Source: Phycisphaerales bacterium (GTDB lineage Bacteria; Planctomycetota; Phycisphaerae; Phycisphaerales; UBA1924). From it: a stretch of 64,000 nt of DNA. The stretch lies in assembly GCA_020427395.1 (NCBI GenBank), contig JAGQON010000005.1, positions 1-64,000 of the forward strand. Reading direction: 5' to 3'. Position numbers and translations under genes: made by a program. The notes below the pieces were generated by a model. That model was not told the DNA's origin and did no database searches. It saw only the letters and a program-made list of their open reading frames with translations. This document shows positions 23,189 through 33,804 of the stretch, piece after piece (within the stretch, counting starts at the first letter, position 1; the number at the start of each line of letters is the position of its first letter).

Positions 23189-25254
23189 CGCTTCACCCGC
23201 TCGATCGCGCGATCAAGCATCGTCCGATCCGCCTCGCTCAGTTCGTAGCGTATCCCTTCAAGCACACCTAGCGCCGCGTCCAGCGAGTGGCTCCGCATGG
23301 ACATCGCCAGACGCTCGGCGTCCGAGATCTCCTGCCCCTCACGGATATTGGCCCGCAGCAGGGCCTCGATCCTTGCACGCAACGATGGGTCCTGTTCACC
23401 ACGGGCCAGCAGGTAGGGCGACGCGAGCCACAGGTAGTCCTGCATGATCCCGTCCGCCCGCCCGGCGTTGTCCATGTGCTCGTAGCAATCCACCATGGCC
23501 GTAAAGTCGCCTGTCCGCTGCAGCGCCCCCATCGCCAGCAGCGCGGCCTGGGGCTTGAACGCCTCGGGCTTGTCCTTCATCAACGCCATCGCCAGACGCG
23601 ACGCATCCTCATCACGCCCAAGCAGCACCAAGTCCTCGATCGCGCCCGCGAAATCCTCATCGCTCAGGCGCTGCTTGACGCGCTCGTCGAGGTTCACCAG
23701 CGAATCGATCGTCAGCTCGGCATCGGTCCGGCGTCCGGCGCTACCGAGGGTGACTAGCGGGTCGCCCAGCACCGCGATCTTCCACACCTGTCCGTTGTCG
23801 AAGCGCACCGCCGTGCCGAACGCGAGCCCGGCCGCCAGGCGCTTGGCGATATCCGGCGTAGGCACGAACCCATTCAGGAACGGCTCATCAACCGACCCGG
23901 CGTAGACATACACGCCCCGCTCCAGCAGGCGGGCGCCGATCGTGATCCGCCTGAACGGGAGCTGCAGCGAGAAGGAATGCACGATGTGCATCGCCGCGGG
24001 CACTTGGAGCATCGGGATATCGCCCGCCCGCCCCTCTTCCGCGTACGAGCCCGGCAGATCGAAACGCCGGTTCGCGCCCTTGGAGTTCATCAGCATCAGC
24101 AGCGCATCGGTCTCGTTGTCGGTCCGCTCGCCGATCGATCGCACCATCCTGTTCCGCCAGTGCTCGATGGTGTACTTGGGCTGATCATGCAACTCGACGC
24201 GGATGTCCTTTGGCTCCAGCTGCGCCGCCGCCTCGGTGCCGTCGTAGGCCGCCCACGGCTCGTTGTTGCCGTACCCGTCCCAGATGAATGCCTGATCGAT
24301 TTCCAGGAACAGGGCGCACATCGCGCGGTATACGCTCTGCGACTCGCTGCCGATCAGTTGCCCGCAGTACGCCCAGCGTGTGCCTGCACCGTTGTGCTCG
24401 GTGCGCCCCAGGCGATCGCTCGTCGCCAGCATATCGCGAGCGCCCGCGCCGGTCTGGATGCGCGTGCCCGTGTTCATCGCCAGCGTGACCGCGTCGATAT
24501 CGTCGCCCAGCTTGTCCCACGAGCGATCGAAGCCACCCGCGAGGCGCTCAAGCTCACGCTCGATCCGGTCCGCCGCGTCCGGCTCCAGCGGCGGCGGGAG
24601 ATTCGCCGGCTTGATCATGTACCCGATCGGCTGCAGACGACCCGCGCTCAGCGCCAGCGCACCCGCCCACGCCGCATCCGTCGGGTCCGTGAGCACCACG
24701 CCGGGCGAGACGATGCCCTGGCTGTGGACCTCCCTCATCGAATCGCGCCAGTCCTCGATCTGCTCGCTCAGCGCCTTGCCCAGGGCCTTGTCGATCTGCT
24801 CGCTTCTCGCATCGAACTCCTTCTCAAAGTCCCAATCCCCATCATCCTCGAGCCGGTACACCCGCTCGGGCTTGAACCCGCGGATGAACCTCGCGATGTT
24901 CTCACGCGACTCCACGCGCCCGTCGTCCCAGAGCACCGGAAAACGAATCATCAGCTCCCACTGACTGATCGCGTAGAGATAGCTCGGCGCATCGTCCACG
25001 ATCACCACGAACGGCACCACCATCTGCGCCTGGCGCAACAGCGACGCCCTGAGCCCCGGGCGCAGCAGCGGGTCCATGTCGTTGATCCGAGCGAACAGGT
25101 CCGGCAGCGAGCCCGTGACACGCCCGCCCGGCGCCTGCCCGCTGCCCTGCGGCGTCGGGATGATCGGCGGGCGTTGCCCGTCCTGCCCAAGAGCACCCGC
25201 GCTCATCGCCACGAGCAGCGTCATTGCCCCAACACATCGCATCGTTCGTCTCAT
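23185..25254 (-). CDS. Large secreted protein, unknown (possible caspase-fold region)
   Basis: The 689-residue product has a signal peptide ('GAMTLLVAMSAGALGQ', cleavage near residue 24), a Pro-rich linker, and a large domain up to about residue 520. Parts such as 'GVVLTDPTDAAWAGALALSA' and 'ARLLERGVYVYAGSVDEPFL' together with 'KIAVLGDPLVTLG' recall the late part of gingipain-like caspase folds ('GDPSL' near the end). No clear Cys-His pair is seen. The last 170 residues are helical and repeat-like ('FKPQAALLAMGALQRTGDFT'), perhaps TPR-like. The start at 25254 gives the signal peptide. It is co-transcribed with the ribbon gene and divergent from trpE. Confidence 0.7.
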   Translation of the reverse strand: MRRTMRCVGAMTLLVAMSAGALGQDGQRPPIIPTPQGSGQAPGGRVTGSLPDLFARINDMDPLLRPGLRASLLRQAQMVVPFVVIVDDAPSYLYAISQWELMIRFPVLWDDGRVESRENIARFIRGFKPERVYRLEDDGDWDFEKEFDARSEQIDKALGKALSEQIEDWRDSMREVHSQGIVSPGVVLTDPTDAAWAGALALSAGRLQPIGYMIKPANLPPPLEPDAADRIERELERLAGGFDRSWDKLGDDIDAVTLAMNTGTRIQTGAGARDMLATSDRLGRTEHNGAGTRWAYCGQLIGSESQSVYRAMCALFLEIDQAFIWDGYGNNEPWAAYDGTEAAAQLEPKDIRVELHDQPKYTIEHWRNRMVRSIGERTDNETDALLMLMNSKGANRRFDLPGSYAEEGRAGDIPMLQVPAAMHIVHSFSLQLPFRRITIGARLLERGVYVYAGSVDEPFLNGFVPTPDIAKRLAAGLAFGTAVRFDNGQVWKIAVLGDPLVTLGSAGRRTDAELTIDSLVNLDERVKQRLSDEDFAGAIEDLVLLGRDEDASRLAMALMKDKPEAFKPQAALLAMGALQRTGDFTAMVDCYEHMDNAGRADGIMQDYLWLASPYLLARGEQDPSLRARIEALLRANIREGQEISDAERLAMSMRSHSLDAALGVLEGIRYELSEADRTMLDRAIERVKR

Positions 25255-25294
25255 GCACCATCCTACGGGCCCCATGCCCCGCGGGTTCAACGCA

Positions 25295-25300
25295 TACACT
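25295..25300 (+). promoter_or_regulatory. -10 box (TACACT) of a probable leaderless trpE transcript
   Basis: TACACT ends 7 nt before the trpE ATG at 25308 and there is no ribosome site. No leader peptide or attenuator is visible in the 53-bp gap. Confidence 0.45.
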
Positions 25301-25307
25301 CTGCGCT

Positions 25308-26936
<1,629 letters not shown>

Positions 26937-26942
26937 TTCCGG

Positions 26943-26970
26943 TTGTACTTGCGGCGAGGTGTGTTAGGAT
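26943..26970 (+). promoter_or_regulatory. Promoter TTGTAC-16-TAGGAT of the dockerin protein gene
   Basis: TTGTAC (26943-26948) and TAGGAT (26965-26970) are spaced 16 bp apart and 40 bp upstream of an ATG that has its own ribosome site. It is a normal leadered promoter in the same genome and uses the same TANNNT -10 form. Confidence 0.5.
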
Positions 26971-27009
26971 CTGGATTCACACCATACCGATTCAGAGAGG
27001 GATCACATC

Positions 27010-27741
27010 ATGCATACCAGCTTTGTTTGTCTGACCGCAGTCTCGTGCGCCTGCGCCGCCGCCCTCGCGGGCCCGGCAGGCGCGATCCACAGCACCTTTG
27101 ACACCGATGCGCAGGGATGGTCCACCGACAAGGATGCCAGAAACTTCCGCTGGGAATCAACCGACGGCAATCCCGGCGGGTTTATCGCCGCCGACGACAT
27201 CGGCTCGGGGCAATACTGGCGCTTCGCCGCGCCCGCCGAGTATCTGGGCGACCTCTCCGCGTACTACGGCCAGACCCTCTCCTACGAGCTCAAGCAGCTC
27301 GGCGCTGTGGGCACCGTCTCCAACCAGAGCGATATCGATATTGTCGGCGCTGGCATCACGCTCGAGTACCGCTTCGGTGTCACACCATCCGGCGAGTGGA
27401 CCCCGTTCAGCGTTGAGATTTCCGAAGGCGCTGGCTGGGAAGTCGCCGGCATGCCCGCGAGCGAGGCCCAGATCCAGGCCGTGCTCGCCGATGTCACCTC
27501 CCTGAGCATCCGCGGCGAGTTCCGCGTCGGTGCCGATTCGTGCGGGCTCGACAATGTGCAGCTCGGCGATGGCTGCCCCGCCGACCTCAACAACGACGGC
27601 GAGCTCAACTTCTTCGATGTCTCCGCCTTCATCGACGCGTACAACACACAGGACCCCGCCGCCGACTTCGCCGAGCCTTTCGGTGAGTTCAACTTCTTCG
27701 ATGTATCGGCCTTCATCGCCGCGTTCAACGCCGGCTGCTGA
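27010..27741 (+). CDS. Secreted laminin-B-domain protein with dockerin-like tail
   Basis: The 243-residue product has a signal peptide ending near 'ALAGPAGA' (about residue 25). A laminin B / IV-A-like beta-sandwich follows (residues 28-180): 'FDTDAQGWSTDKDARNFRWE' and 'GGFIAADDIGSGQYWRFAAP', ending 'CGLDNVQLG'. Two dockerin-like repeats come last, 'DLNNDGELNFFDVSAFIDAY' and 'FGEFNFFDVSAFIAAFNAGC'. The second repeat has lost the usual DxNxDG calcium loop (EPFGEF). The tail matches that of the carboxypeptidase at 5060, so both are probably handled by the same surface system. The ribosome site is GAGAGGG. Confidence 0.85.
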   Translation: MHTSFVCLTAVSCACAAALAGPAGAIHSTFDTDAQGWSTDKDARNFRWESTDGNPGGFIAADDIGSGQYWRFAAPAEYLGDLSAYYGQTLSYELKQLGAVGTVSNQSDIDIVGAGITLEYRFGVTPSGEWTPFSVEISEGAGWEVAGMPASEAQIQAVLADVTSLSIRGEFRVGADSCGLDNVQLGDGCPADLNNDGELNFFDVSAFIDAYNTQDPAADFAEPFGEFNFFDVSAFIAAFNAGC

Positions 27742-27756
27742 TCACCGTCAACGCCC

Positions 27757-28602
27757 TCAGCTGGTCCAGATCAGCCCGAAGAGCGTCGTGGACCACGGTG
27801 CCGTCAGCAGCGAGATCGTCAGCATGCCGTAGAGGCACCATGCCAGACCAGTGGAGAAGCGGTGCAGAAGGCGCTCATCGCTCGCCTGATTCGCCCGACG
27901 CAGCATCGCCCGCCAGCTTGCGGCGCTGGGCACACCCATGCAACGCGAGGCCAGCGCGATGAACACCGGCAGCAGCAGCAGCACGAAACCGAGGTACAGC
28001 AGCACCAGCGTTGGCAGGCTCATCGACAGCGTCGAGTTCCCAAGGATGTGCGCGCTGGACGATGCCACGGCACGCTCGGTCGAACGCGCTATCAGCGCGT
28101 CGTCCACGCCAGTCAGGAACACCCGGTAGTACACGAACGATCCGCACGCGACCAGCGATGCCAGAACAAGGAACATCGAGGTCCGCGAGGCGCTCATGCC
28201 CGGGCGGAGTGGGGTGAGGAGCTCACGCATGTGCAACTGTTCGCTCTCACGACGACCATGGTGGGCGATCACAAACGCGATCATGGCGCACAACGAGATG
28301 ATCCCAACAATAACAAGACGCTCTCGCCGCATCGCCTGCACACGCGGTGCCGTCGCGAAGTCTTCACGCAGGCTGGCCGGCAAACGATCGGGAAGCGTGT
28401 AATACGACGCGGGTTCGATGCGAACAACCTGGTGGCTGCCGCTCTCCTCGCTCAGGTCGTTGCCCGCGGGCAAAGACTGCCCGAAACGCTGCCCAATGCT
28501 GTGGACCGAGTCATACATGACACGCACACGATTGCCCTGCGTAACAAAGAACAGCAGCGCGATCCCGGCGAAGATGATGAGCGTGGCTTTGAGCAGATGC
28601 AT
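27757..28602 (-). CDS. Multi-pass membrane protein, unknown
   Basis: The 281-residue product has four to five hydrophobic segments: an N-terminal helix ('ATLIIFAGIALLFFVTQG'), then 'LVIVGIISLCAMIAFVIA', 'SMFLVLASLVACGSFVYY', 'LPTLVLLYLGFVLLLLPVFI' and a C-terminal helix. About 75 residues between the first two are hydrophilic. There is no zinc ribbon. The ATG at 28602 is preceded by GGGAG. It converges with the dockerin gene and lies 69 bp downstream of the gene at 28672. I do not recognise it. Confidence 0.7.
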   Translation of the reverse strand: MHLLKATLIIFAGIALLFFVTQGNRVRVMYDSVHSIGQRFGQSLPAGNDLSEESGSHQVVRIEPASYYTLPDRLPASLREDFATAPRVQAMRRERLVIVGIISLCAMIAFVIAHHGRRESEQLHMRELLTPLRPGMSASRTSMFLVLASLVACGSFVYYRVFLTGVDDALIARSTERAVASSSAHILGNSTLSMSLPTLVLLYLGFVLLLLPVFIALASRCMGVPSAASWRAMLRRANQASDERLLHRFSTGLAWCLYGMLTISLLTAPWSTTLFGLIWTS

Positions 28603-28671
28603 GAAAACTCCCGGAGCCACTCTAGCATATGCTCAGGGAGTCATGCAAACCCTTGAATAGGCGAGTCACGC

Positions 28672-29550
28672 TTACGGGTAATCAGGGCAGCCGCCGGGAC
28701 CAGCCCAGAACACCGTGCGCTCCTCGATCTCCGTCAGGATCTCCGGATCGTCCTCGCTGCCAGTCGTGCACTCGGTGCAGTCGCTGGGATACTCGCCCAC
28801 CTGCCAGTAGCTGTGCGTCAGTGTACGGCTGTACTCACAACGCATCGAACCGCCCCCCAGATTGGTCTGCACCACCGTCCAGGGCCCCGTCTCCGTGCTC
28901 AGGGTCTCGTCGCAGATGCACGAGGCGCAACTGGTGGATGTCGTCAAACGCAGGCAGTCCAGCAGCTGCTGGGTCGCGTGGTTCATGTTCACATTCACGC
29001 CCGCCGTCCCGCTTACCAGCAGTTCCGTCATGCCCGGCGCGATCGGGTAGCTCACCTGCGCCAGGAGATCGATCATCGGCTCAGGGTCCTGCAGCGATCC
29101 CACGGCCTCTGTCAGCGGGTCGCCGTCCAGAAAGCCCTTGGTCACCGTGCCGACCGTCCCGCCATCGGTCAGGTAGTCCGGATCCTCTGCGCGTGCCCGG
29201 CGCTCTCGCGAGAGCATGAACACCAAGGATTCTTCGCTCATGCCGCCGTCACGAAGGTCATACGCCTTGGCCTCGGCGTCTTTGGGCTCATACGCCTGGA
29301 CCACCCACAGGTCGTTTGGTAGCGCCTCGAACCACAGGCGACGGATGTTCCCCACCGCCAGCGGCTCCAGCGGGATGCCCCACATCCCGATCACATCCCC
29401 GTCGGGCTCGTGGAGCATGTTCAGCTCCCAGCCCCCCACCTTAAACGAGTGGTGCGCCGGGAATGCCCCCTGGGCGGCTGATATGGATGTAAAACTGGCT
29501 ACAACAAGCGCCACAATCGCCGACACGAACAGCTTGCATCGTCCCAACAT
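28672..29550 (-). CDS. Secreted hypothetical protein
   Basis: The 292-residue product has a signal peptide ('SAIVALVVASFTSISAAQ', cleavage near residue 27). The exported part is rich in acidic residues and contains a cysteine cluster 'TSCASCICDE' and a pair in 'DCTECTTG' that may form disulfides or bind metal. It ends 'FWAGPGGCPDYP'. No family is recognised. The ribosome site is GGAGG, placed directly after a perfect hairpin that spans the presumed transcript start (29561-29580), which suggests a regulated gene. Confidence 0.7.
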   Translation of the reverse strand: MLGRCKLFVSAIVALVVASFTSISAAQGAFPAHHSFKVGGWELNMLHEPDGDVIGMWGIPLEPLAVGNIRRLWFEALPNDLWVVQAYEPKDAEAKAYDLRDGGMSEESLVFMLSRERRARAEDPDYLTDGGTVGTVTKGFLDGDPLTEAVGSLQDPEPMIDLLAQVSYPIAPGMTELLVSGTAGVNVNMNHATQQLLDCLRLTTSTSCASCICDETLSTETGPWTVVQTNLGGGSMRCEYSRTLTHSYWQVGEYPSDCTECTTGSEDDPEILTEIEERTVFWAGPGGCPDYP

Positions 29551-29560
29551 AGTAAACCTC

Positions 29561-29609
29561 CAGACTCAGATTTGAGTCTGAGGGTTACACACATCTTCTT
29601 GCCTGTCAA
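29561..29609 (-). promoter_or_regulatory. Promoter with an 8-bp palindrome at the transcript start
   Basis: On the minus strand TTGACA (29604-29609) is followed after 16 bp by TAACCC (29582-29587), a weak -10 box. The inverted repeat CAGACTCA-AATC-TGAGTCTG (29561-29580) then covers the likely transcript start and directly abuts the ribosome site GGAGG. It may be an operator, or an RNA hairpin that limits ribosome access. Confidence 0.4.
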
Positions 29610-29725
29610 GAATTTAGAGCCGAATTCGCCCAGAATGCGGGAATGAACTCAGAGTGAGCCATCCGCATCGCCGGAGAAACATCCGCTTTGGCAAGATGGG
29701 CAGTTTTACCACCCTGTTTGAGCGA

Positions 29726-30028
29726 TCAGCTATGCATCGCGGCCATCGGCTTGGGCTCGTGCAGCGCATCCTTGAGGTGCTGCGACGGCTTGAACGAGCA
29801 GGTGGTGCTCTCATTGATCTGGATCGGCTCCTTGGTCGCCGGGTTCATCCCCACGCGCGCCGAGCGATGCTTCTTGGTAAAGGTGCCAAAGCCGCTGATC
29901 GCGACCTTCTCTTCGGTCTTGAGACCCTCCGAGATGGCGTTGATCACCGCTTCGATCATCTTGCCGGCCTCGGCCTTCGAGCTCTCGAGTTCCGATGCAA
30001 CTGCTTCAATCAGGTCAGACTTGTTCAT
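29726..30028 (-). CDS. HU/IHF-family DNA-binding protein
   Basis: The 100-residue nucleoid protein has the HU fold: 'MNKSDLIEAVASELESSKAE' for the helices, 'VAISGFGTFTKKHRSARVGM' with the GFGTF strand, and 'NPATKEPIQI', the beta-arm tip with the intercalating Pro. 'TTCSFKPSQHLKDAL' closes the fold, followed by a 10-residue extra tail (EPKPMAAMHS). The ribosome site GGAGG lies 8 nt before the ATG at 30028. It probably acts as a dimer that bends DNA. It is monocistronic. Whether it is HU or one IHF subunit cannot be told here. Confidence 0.93.
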   Translation of the reverse strand: MNKSDLIEAVASELESSKAEAGKMIEAVINAISEGLKTEEKVAISGFGTFTKKHRSARVGMNPATKEPIQINESTTCSFKPSQHLKDALHEPKPMAAMHS

Positions 30029-30211
30029 CGCGAAGCCTCCATGCTGCGAGTGTGTGTGCGTGTCCAGGGTGTCGTGTCGGCCTCGAAACGGACTCCCTTT
30101 CAGCGAACTGCATCGGCGCATGCCCCCCGATCACTTCAATTATCCCCATCCGTACACAACTTCTCCCCAACCCCGGGGGGCCGTCCTCGCCGGGCCCACG
30201 CCCCCCACTCC

Positions 30212-30217
30212 TAGCAT
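30212..30217 (+). promoter_or_regulatory. -10 box (TAGCAT) of a probable leaderless transcript
   Basis: TAGCAT ends 5 nt before the ATG at 30223 and no ribosome site is present. Confidence 0.45.
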
Positions 30218-30222
30218 CTGCC

Positions 30223-31164
30223 ATGTCGCGCCCCACCGTGCTCATCACCGAACCCATCGCCCCCGCCCCGCTCGCGTGGCTGTGCGAACGCGCCGACACC
30301 CGCGTCCTCGACACCCCCGCGCCCACCCCCGAGCAGCTCGCCTCGGCCAACGCCCTCATCGTCCGCACCTACACCAGGGTCGACGAGGCCATGCTCGCTC
30401 AGGCACCCAACCTCCGCGTGGTTGCCCGTGCCGGTGTTGGGCTGGACAACATCGACCTCGACGCCTGCCGCGCACGCGGCATCCCCGTCGTCCACACCCC
30501 CGAGGCCAACGCGCAGGGCGTCGTCGAGTATATCACCGCGATGATGCTCAGCACCCTCCGCCCCATCGAACGCTTGAGTGCACCGCTCGATCAGCACGCG
30601 TGGACCGAGCTGCGCACCCGCGCCGTCACGCCCCGCACCGTCGTCGGCAGCACCATGGGCATCATCGGGCTCGGGCGCATCGGCTCGCGCGTCGCCCGTG
30701 TCGCACAGGCGCTGGGCATGCATGTGCGCTACACCGATATCCGCGCCATCGATGAACCCGAACGCTGCGGCGCCCAGCCCACCGACCTGCTCACCCTTGC
30801 CCGCGAATGCGATGTCATCAGCGTGCATGTCGATGGACGCGCCGAGAACAGGCACATGCTCGACCAATCCTTCTTTGAAGCACTCCGCCCCGAGGCCGTG
30901 CTCATCAACGCCGCACGCGGCTTCGTCCTCGACACCCACGCCGCCTGCGCCTTCGCCCGCGCCAATCCCAACGCCACGCTCATCCTCGATGTCCACGAAC
31001 CTGAGCCGATCCCCGCGGATTCGCCGCTGTGGTCGCTGCCCAACGCGATCCTCACGCCGCACATCGCCGCCGGCACGCGCGAGGCCAAGGAGGCCATGAG
31101 CTGGGTCGTGCTTGATGTCATGCGCGTGCTTGAGGGGCAGCCGCCCCACCACCCGGCCTACTGA
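30223..31164 (+). CDS. D-isomer 2-hydroxyacid dehydrogenase (phosphoglycerate dehydrogenase-like)
   Basis: The 313-residue NAD-dependent dehydrogenase is most like the catalytic core of SerA, which oxidises 3-phosphoglycerate to start serine synthesis. It has 'RVVARAGVGLDNIDLDACRA' (substrate Arg region), the Rossmann motif 'GIIGLGRIGSRVARVAQALG', 'INAARGFVLDTHA' with the catalytic Arg region, 'ILDVHEPEP' and the catalytic His in 'TPHIAAGTREA'. There is no C-terminal ACT regulatory domain, so serine feedback of the usual type is absent. Glyoxylate or hydroxypyruvate reductase is the main alternative. It converges with comEC. Confidence 0.85.
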   Translation: MSRPTVLITEPIAPAPLAWLCERADTRVLDTPAPTPEQLASANALIVRTYTRVDEAMLAQAPNLRVVARAGVGLDNIDLDACRARGIPVVHTPEANAQGVVEYITAMMLSTLRPIERLSAPLDQHAWTELRTRAVTPRTVVGSTMGIIGLGRIGSRVARVAQALGMHVRYTDIRAIDEPERCGAQPTDLLTLARECDVISVHVDGRAENRHMLDQSFFEALRPEAVLINAARGFVLDTHAACAFARANPNATLILDVHEPEPIPADSPLWSLPNAILTPHIAAGTREAKEAMSWVVLDVMRVLEGQPPHHPAY

Positions 31165-31173
31165 CCCCCCAGC

Positions 31174-33696
31174 TCAGCGCCCGAACCAATACCGCGCCGT
31201 AACCGCACCACTGGCATCGAACTCCACCACGATCGCCCCGCCTTGGGCGGTTGTGAACCAGTCACGCCCCGGGCGCTGCGCATCCCAGCGGTCATCATCC
31301 AATCGCGATGGCCCGGTCGATTGCACAATCACGCCCGGGTCCAGCCAGCCAACGAAGCCGTAGGCCGCGTCCCGGGCGCTGCCGTGATGCGGCAGTTCGA
31401 GCACCCCGCCCGCCAGTTCGCCTGTGAGCCCGGGCTCGAGCACCATCAGCCGCTCCATCGCGTCCTGCTCGATGTCGCCTGTGAGCAGCATCCGCGGGTG
31501 ACCAACGCGGCCCGGCAGCAGGTCCAGCAGCGCCACCACCGAGGTATCGTTGTCGTCGTAGCCTGCGATCATCGTCGGCTCGGGCCACAGCACCCGCATC
31601 GAGGCGCCGCCGATCATCAGCTCATCACCCCGCCGAATCGTCTCGATCGTGACGCCGCGTGATTCCAGGTCGCGCTGCACCCGCGTCCACGCGCTGCTCG
31701 CGTCATCACGCAACCGCGCCGTGATCCGCACCCGCTCGAACCCCATCGCCTCGTGCAGATCCGGCAGCGCGTTGTAGTGGTCCAGGTTGTCGTGCGTCAC
31801 GATGACATCCGTGATACCCCGCACACCCATCGTCCGCAGCGCCCGCGCGGTCGCCTCGCCCATCCGCCGATCGAGCGAGCCGCAGTCCCACACCAGCGCC
31901 TCGCTGCCCGATTGCACGATCAGGCACGAGCCGTCGCCGACATCGAGCATGACCACCCGCAATGGTGCGCTTGGTTTGTGCAGCCATCCCTGAGCGAATC
32001 CCCACGCTGTCACAACCAGCAGCGCGCCGATCCCCAGCGGGCGCTTCCAGCGCACATGCCCCGTGACCAGCAGCGCCAGCACCAGCGTCGCGCCGATCGC
32101 CCAGCCAGCGCTAACACTCGGCACGCGCACCCACGCCAGCGGCAGTTGCTCGAACCAGCCGATCATCCCCATCGCCCACGCGCTCGGAGCTTCAACTAGC
32201 CACATCGTGCGCACCGCCAGCTCCGGCCAGAGCACGCCGATGATGATCTGCAGATACCCGCACGCCATCAGCAGCGCCACGATCGGCAGCACTCCCACCG
32301 CCGCGATCGGCGCCAGCGTCCCCACCACCCCCGCGTGGTACACAACAGTCGGCAGCGCCACCAGCCAGCAGCACAGGTTCACCTTCAGCGCGCCCCACAC
32401 CCAGAACCCCGCTCGCGCCCACAGCCCGCGCGCACGATTGCGCCCCGTCGGCAGCACACTCTCGCGCGCCAGCAGCGCCCGCCGATGACCATCGCCCAGC
32501 GACACCAGCAGCGCCGTCACGCCCATGCTCAGCTGCCAGCCCATCGACATCGCATCGAGCGGCCTCCACACCAGCAACCCCAGCCCCACCCACGCCAGCA
32601 CGGTCAGCCGGTCGTAACGCCGCCCCGCGCCGGACGCGAGCAGCATGGCCGCGACGATCACCGCCGCGCGAACGATCGGCGGGCGCATCGGGATCAGCAC
32701 CACCACGCCCACCAACACCACAAGCACCGCAGCCGTCTCCAATCGCGGATGGTCCCCCACCGCCCGGATCAGCAGCGCGCCCATGAACACCACCAGCGCC
32801 AGGTGGAACCCCGAGATCGCCAGCAGGTGCGCCACACCCACGCGCTGGAAACTCGAAAACACCCGCTCGAAGCTCGGCTCGCGCTCGCCCAGGAGCAGTG
32901 CCGAGCGCACGCCCGCCGCGTCGTCCTCGCTGCCGATGCTCGCCAGTGCCCGCGCACGGATCACGCCCCGCAGCGACAGCAACCACGACTCACCCCGCGC
33001 CAGCAGCCCGCCGGGCGCGATCGGGCGGATGTGCGAGGCGTCATCCACGACCAGCGTGCCCACGCTTGCGCGCTGGGCGGCGAGCAGGTCCCAGTCCGGC
33101 TCGCCTGGGTTGCGACGCGAGCCGGGCGCGCTGTATCGCCCCAGCAGCTCGATGCGCGAGCCTGCGCTCACCGCCGCATTCATCGGCAGCAGCACGCGCA
33201 GCGAACCGCCTGTGTCGACCCAGTCCGTGCGCCCGTCGCCCGTGTGGATCAGCACCGATCGCACCCGCAGCTCGCCGGCATTCGTCCTATCGGGCCACAT
33301 CGGCGGGTCCGCCAGCCCGGGCACGCGATCGATCACCCGCGATGATCGCGTGACCACGCCGCGCACCTCGATGGGCACCGCGCCGAGTTGGACATCCAGC
33401 TCACCGACGCGTGCCGAGAGTCGATCGGGGCGGTGCGGATCAACACGAAGCGCGCACCAACCGACGCCCAGCAGCATCACCGCCGCGCCCAGCAGCCCAG
33501 CGCGCCATCTCGTCGGCACGAACACCGACACCGCGACGCACAGCGCGCTGATGCCAAGCGCCACGACAGCCCCGTGCTCGATCTGAGCTCGCACGACATG
33601 GGCGCCGATGATTGTCCCGCACACAAAGAGCGCCAGCGCCCACAGCGCCCGCCGACGCGCAGCAAGAACCTGGTTGTGGCCCGTCCCCTTCGGCAT
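31174..33696 (-). CDS. comEC: ComEC/Rec2-type DNA-uptake channel protein
   Basis: The 840-residue inner-membrane protein is the likely channel for single-stranded DNA during natural transformation. It has an N-terminal hydrophobic region, a beta-rich external (OB-like) domain (about 85-240), the Competence domain with 'GVAHLLAISGFHLALVVFMG' and further membrane helices (about 240-570). A C-terminal metallo-beta-lactamase-like domain (about 580-840) contains 'VMLDVGDGSCLIVQSG', 'VTHDNLDHYNALPDL' (HxxxDH-type metal motif), 'LLTGDIEQDA' and 'LELPHHGSARDA'. All expected domains are present. TACAAG lies 6 nt before the ATG at 33696, a poor -10 match. No other competence genes adjoin it. Confidence 0.9.
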   Translation of the reverse strand: MPKGTGHNQVLAARRRALWALALFVCGTIIGAHVVRAQIEHGAVVALGISALCVAVSVFVPTRWRAGLLGAAVMLLGVGWCALRVDPHRPDRLSARVGELDVQLGAVPIEVRGVVTRSSRVIDRVPGLADPPMWPDRTNAGELRVRSVLIHTGDGRTDWVDTGGSLRVLLPMNAAVSAGSRIELLGRYSAPGSRRNPGEPDWDLLAAQRASVGTLVVDDASHIRPIAPGGLLARGESWLLSLRGVIRARALASIGSEDDAAGVRSALLLGEREPSFERVFSSFQRVGVAHLLAISGFHLALVVFMGALLIRAVGDHPRLETAAVLVVLVGVVVLIPMRPPIVRAAVIVAAMLLASGAGRRYDRLTVLAWVGLGLLVWRPLDAMSMGWQLSMGVTALLVSLGDGHRRALLARESVLPTGRNRARGLWARAGFWVWGALKVNLCCWLVALPTVVYHAGVVGTLAPIAAVGVLPIVALLMACGYLQIIIGVLWPELAVRTMWLVEAPSAWAMGMIGWFEQLPLAWVRVPSVSAGWAIGATLVLALLVTGHVRWKRPLGIGALLVVTAWGFAQGWLHKPSAPLRVVMLDVGDGSCLIVQSGSEALVWDCGSLDRRMGEATARALRTMGVRGITDVIVTHDNLDHYNALPDLHEAMGFERVRITARLRDDASSAWTRVQRDLESRGVTIETIRRGDELMIGGASMRVLWPEPTMIAGYDDNDTSVVALLDLLPGRVGHPRMLLTGDIEQDAMERLMVLEPGLTGELAGGVLELPHHGSARDAAYGFVGWLDPGVIVQSTGPSRLDDDRWDAQRPGRDWFTTAQGGAIVVEFDASGAVTARYWFGR

Positions 33697-33734
33697 TGAC
33701 CCCTTGTAGCAGATTCATCCCAGCCCCGCACACC

Positions 33735-33758
33735 AAAAAACCCCGCGAGATCGCGGGG
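33735..33758 (-). terminator. Rho-independent terminator of the prepilin-like gene
   Basis: On the minus strand the perfect 8-bp stem CCCCGCGA / TCGCGGGG with a 2-nt centre is followed by six T. It lies 47-70 bp after the stop codon at 33805. Confidence 0.85.
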
Positions 33759-33804
33759 CGTGGAGAGGACATGGCTGTGATCACTCAGTTCTGAGTCTCG
33801 TCCA

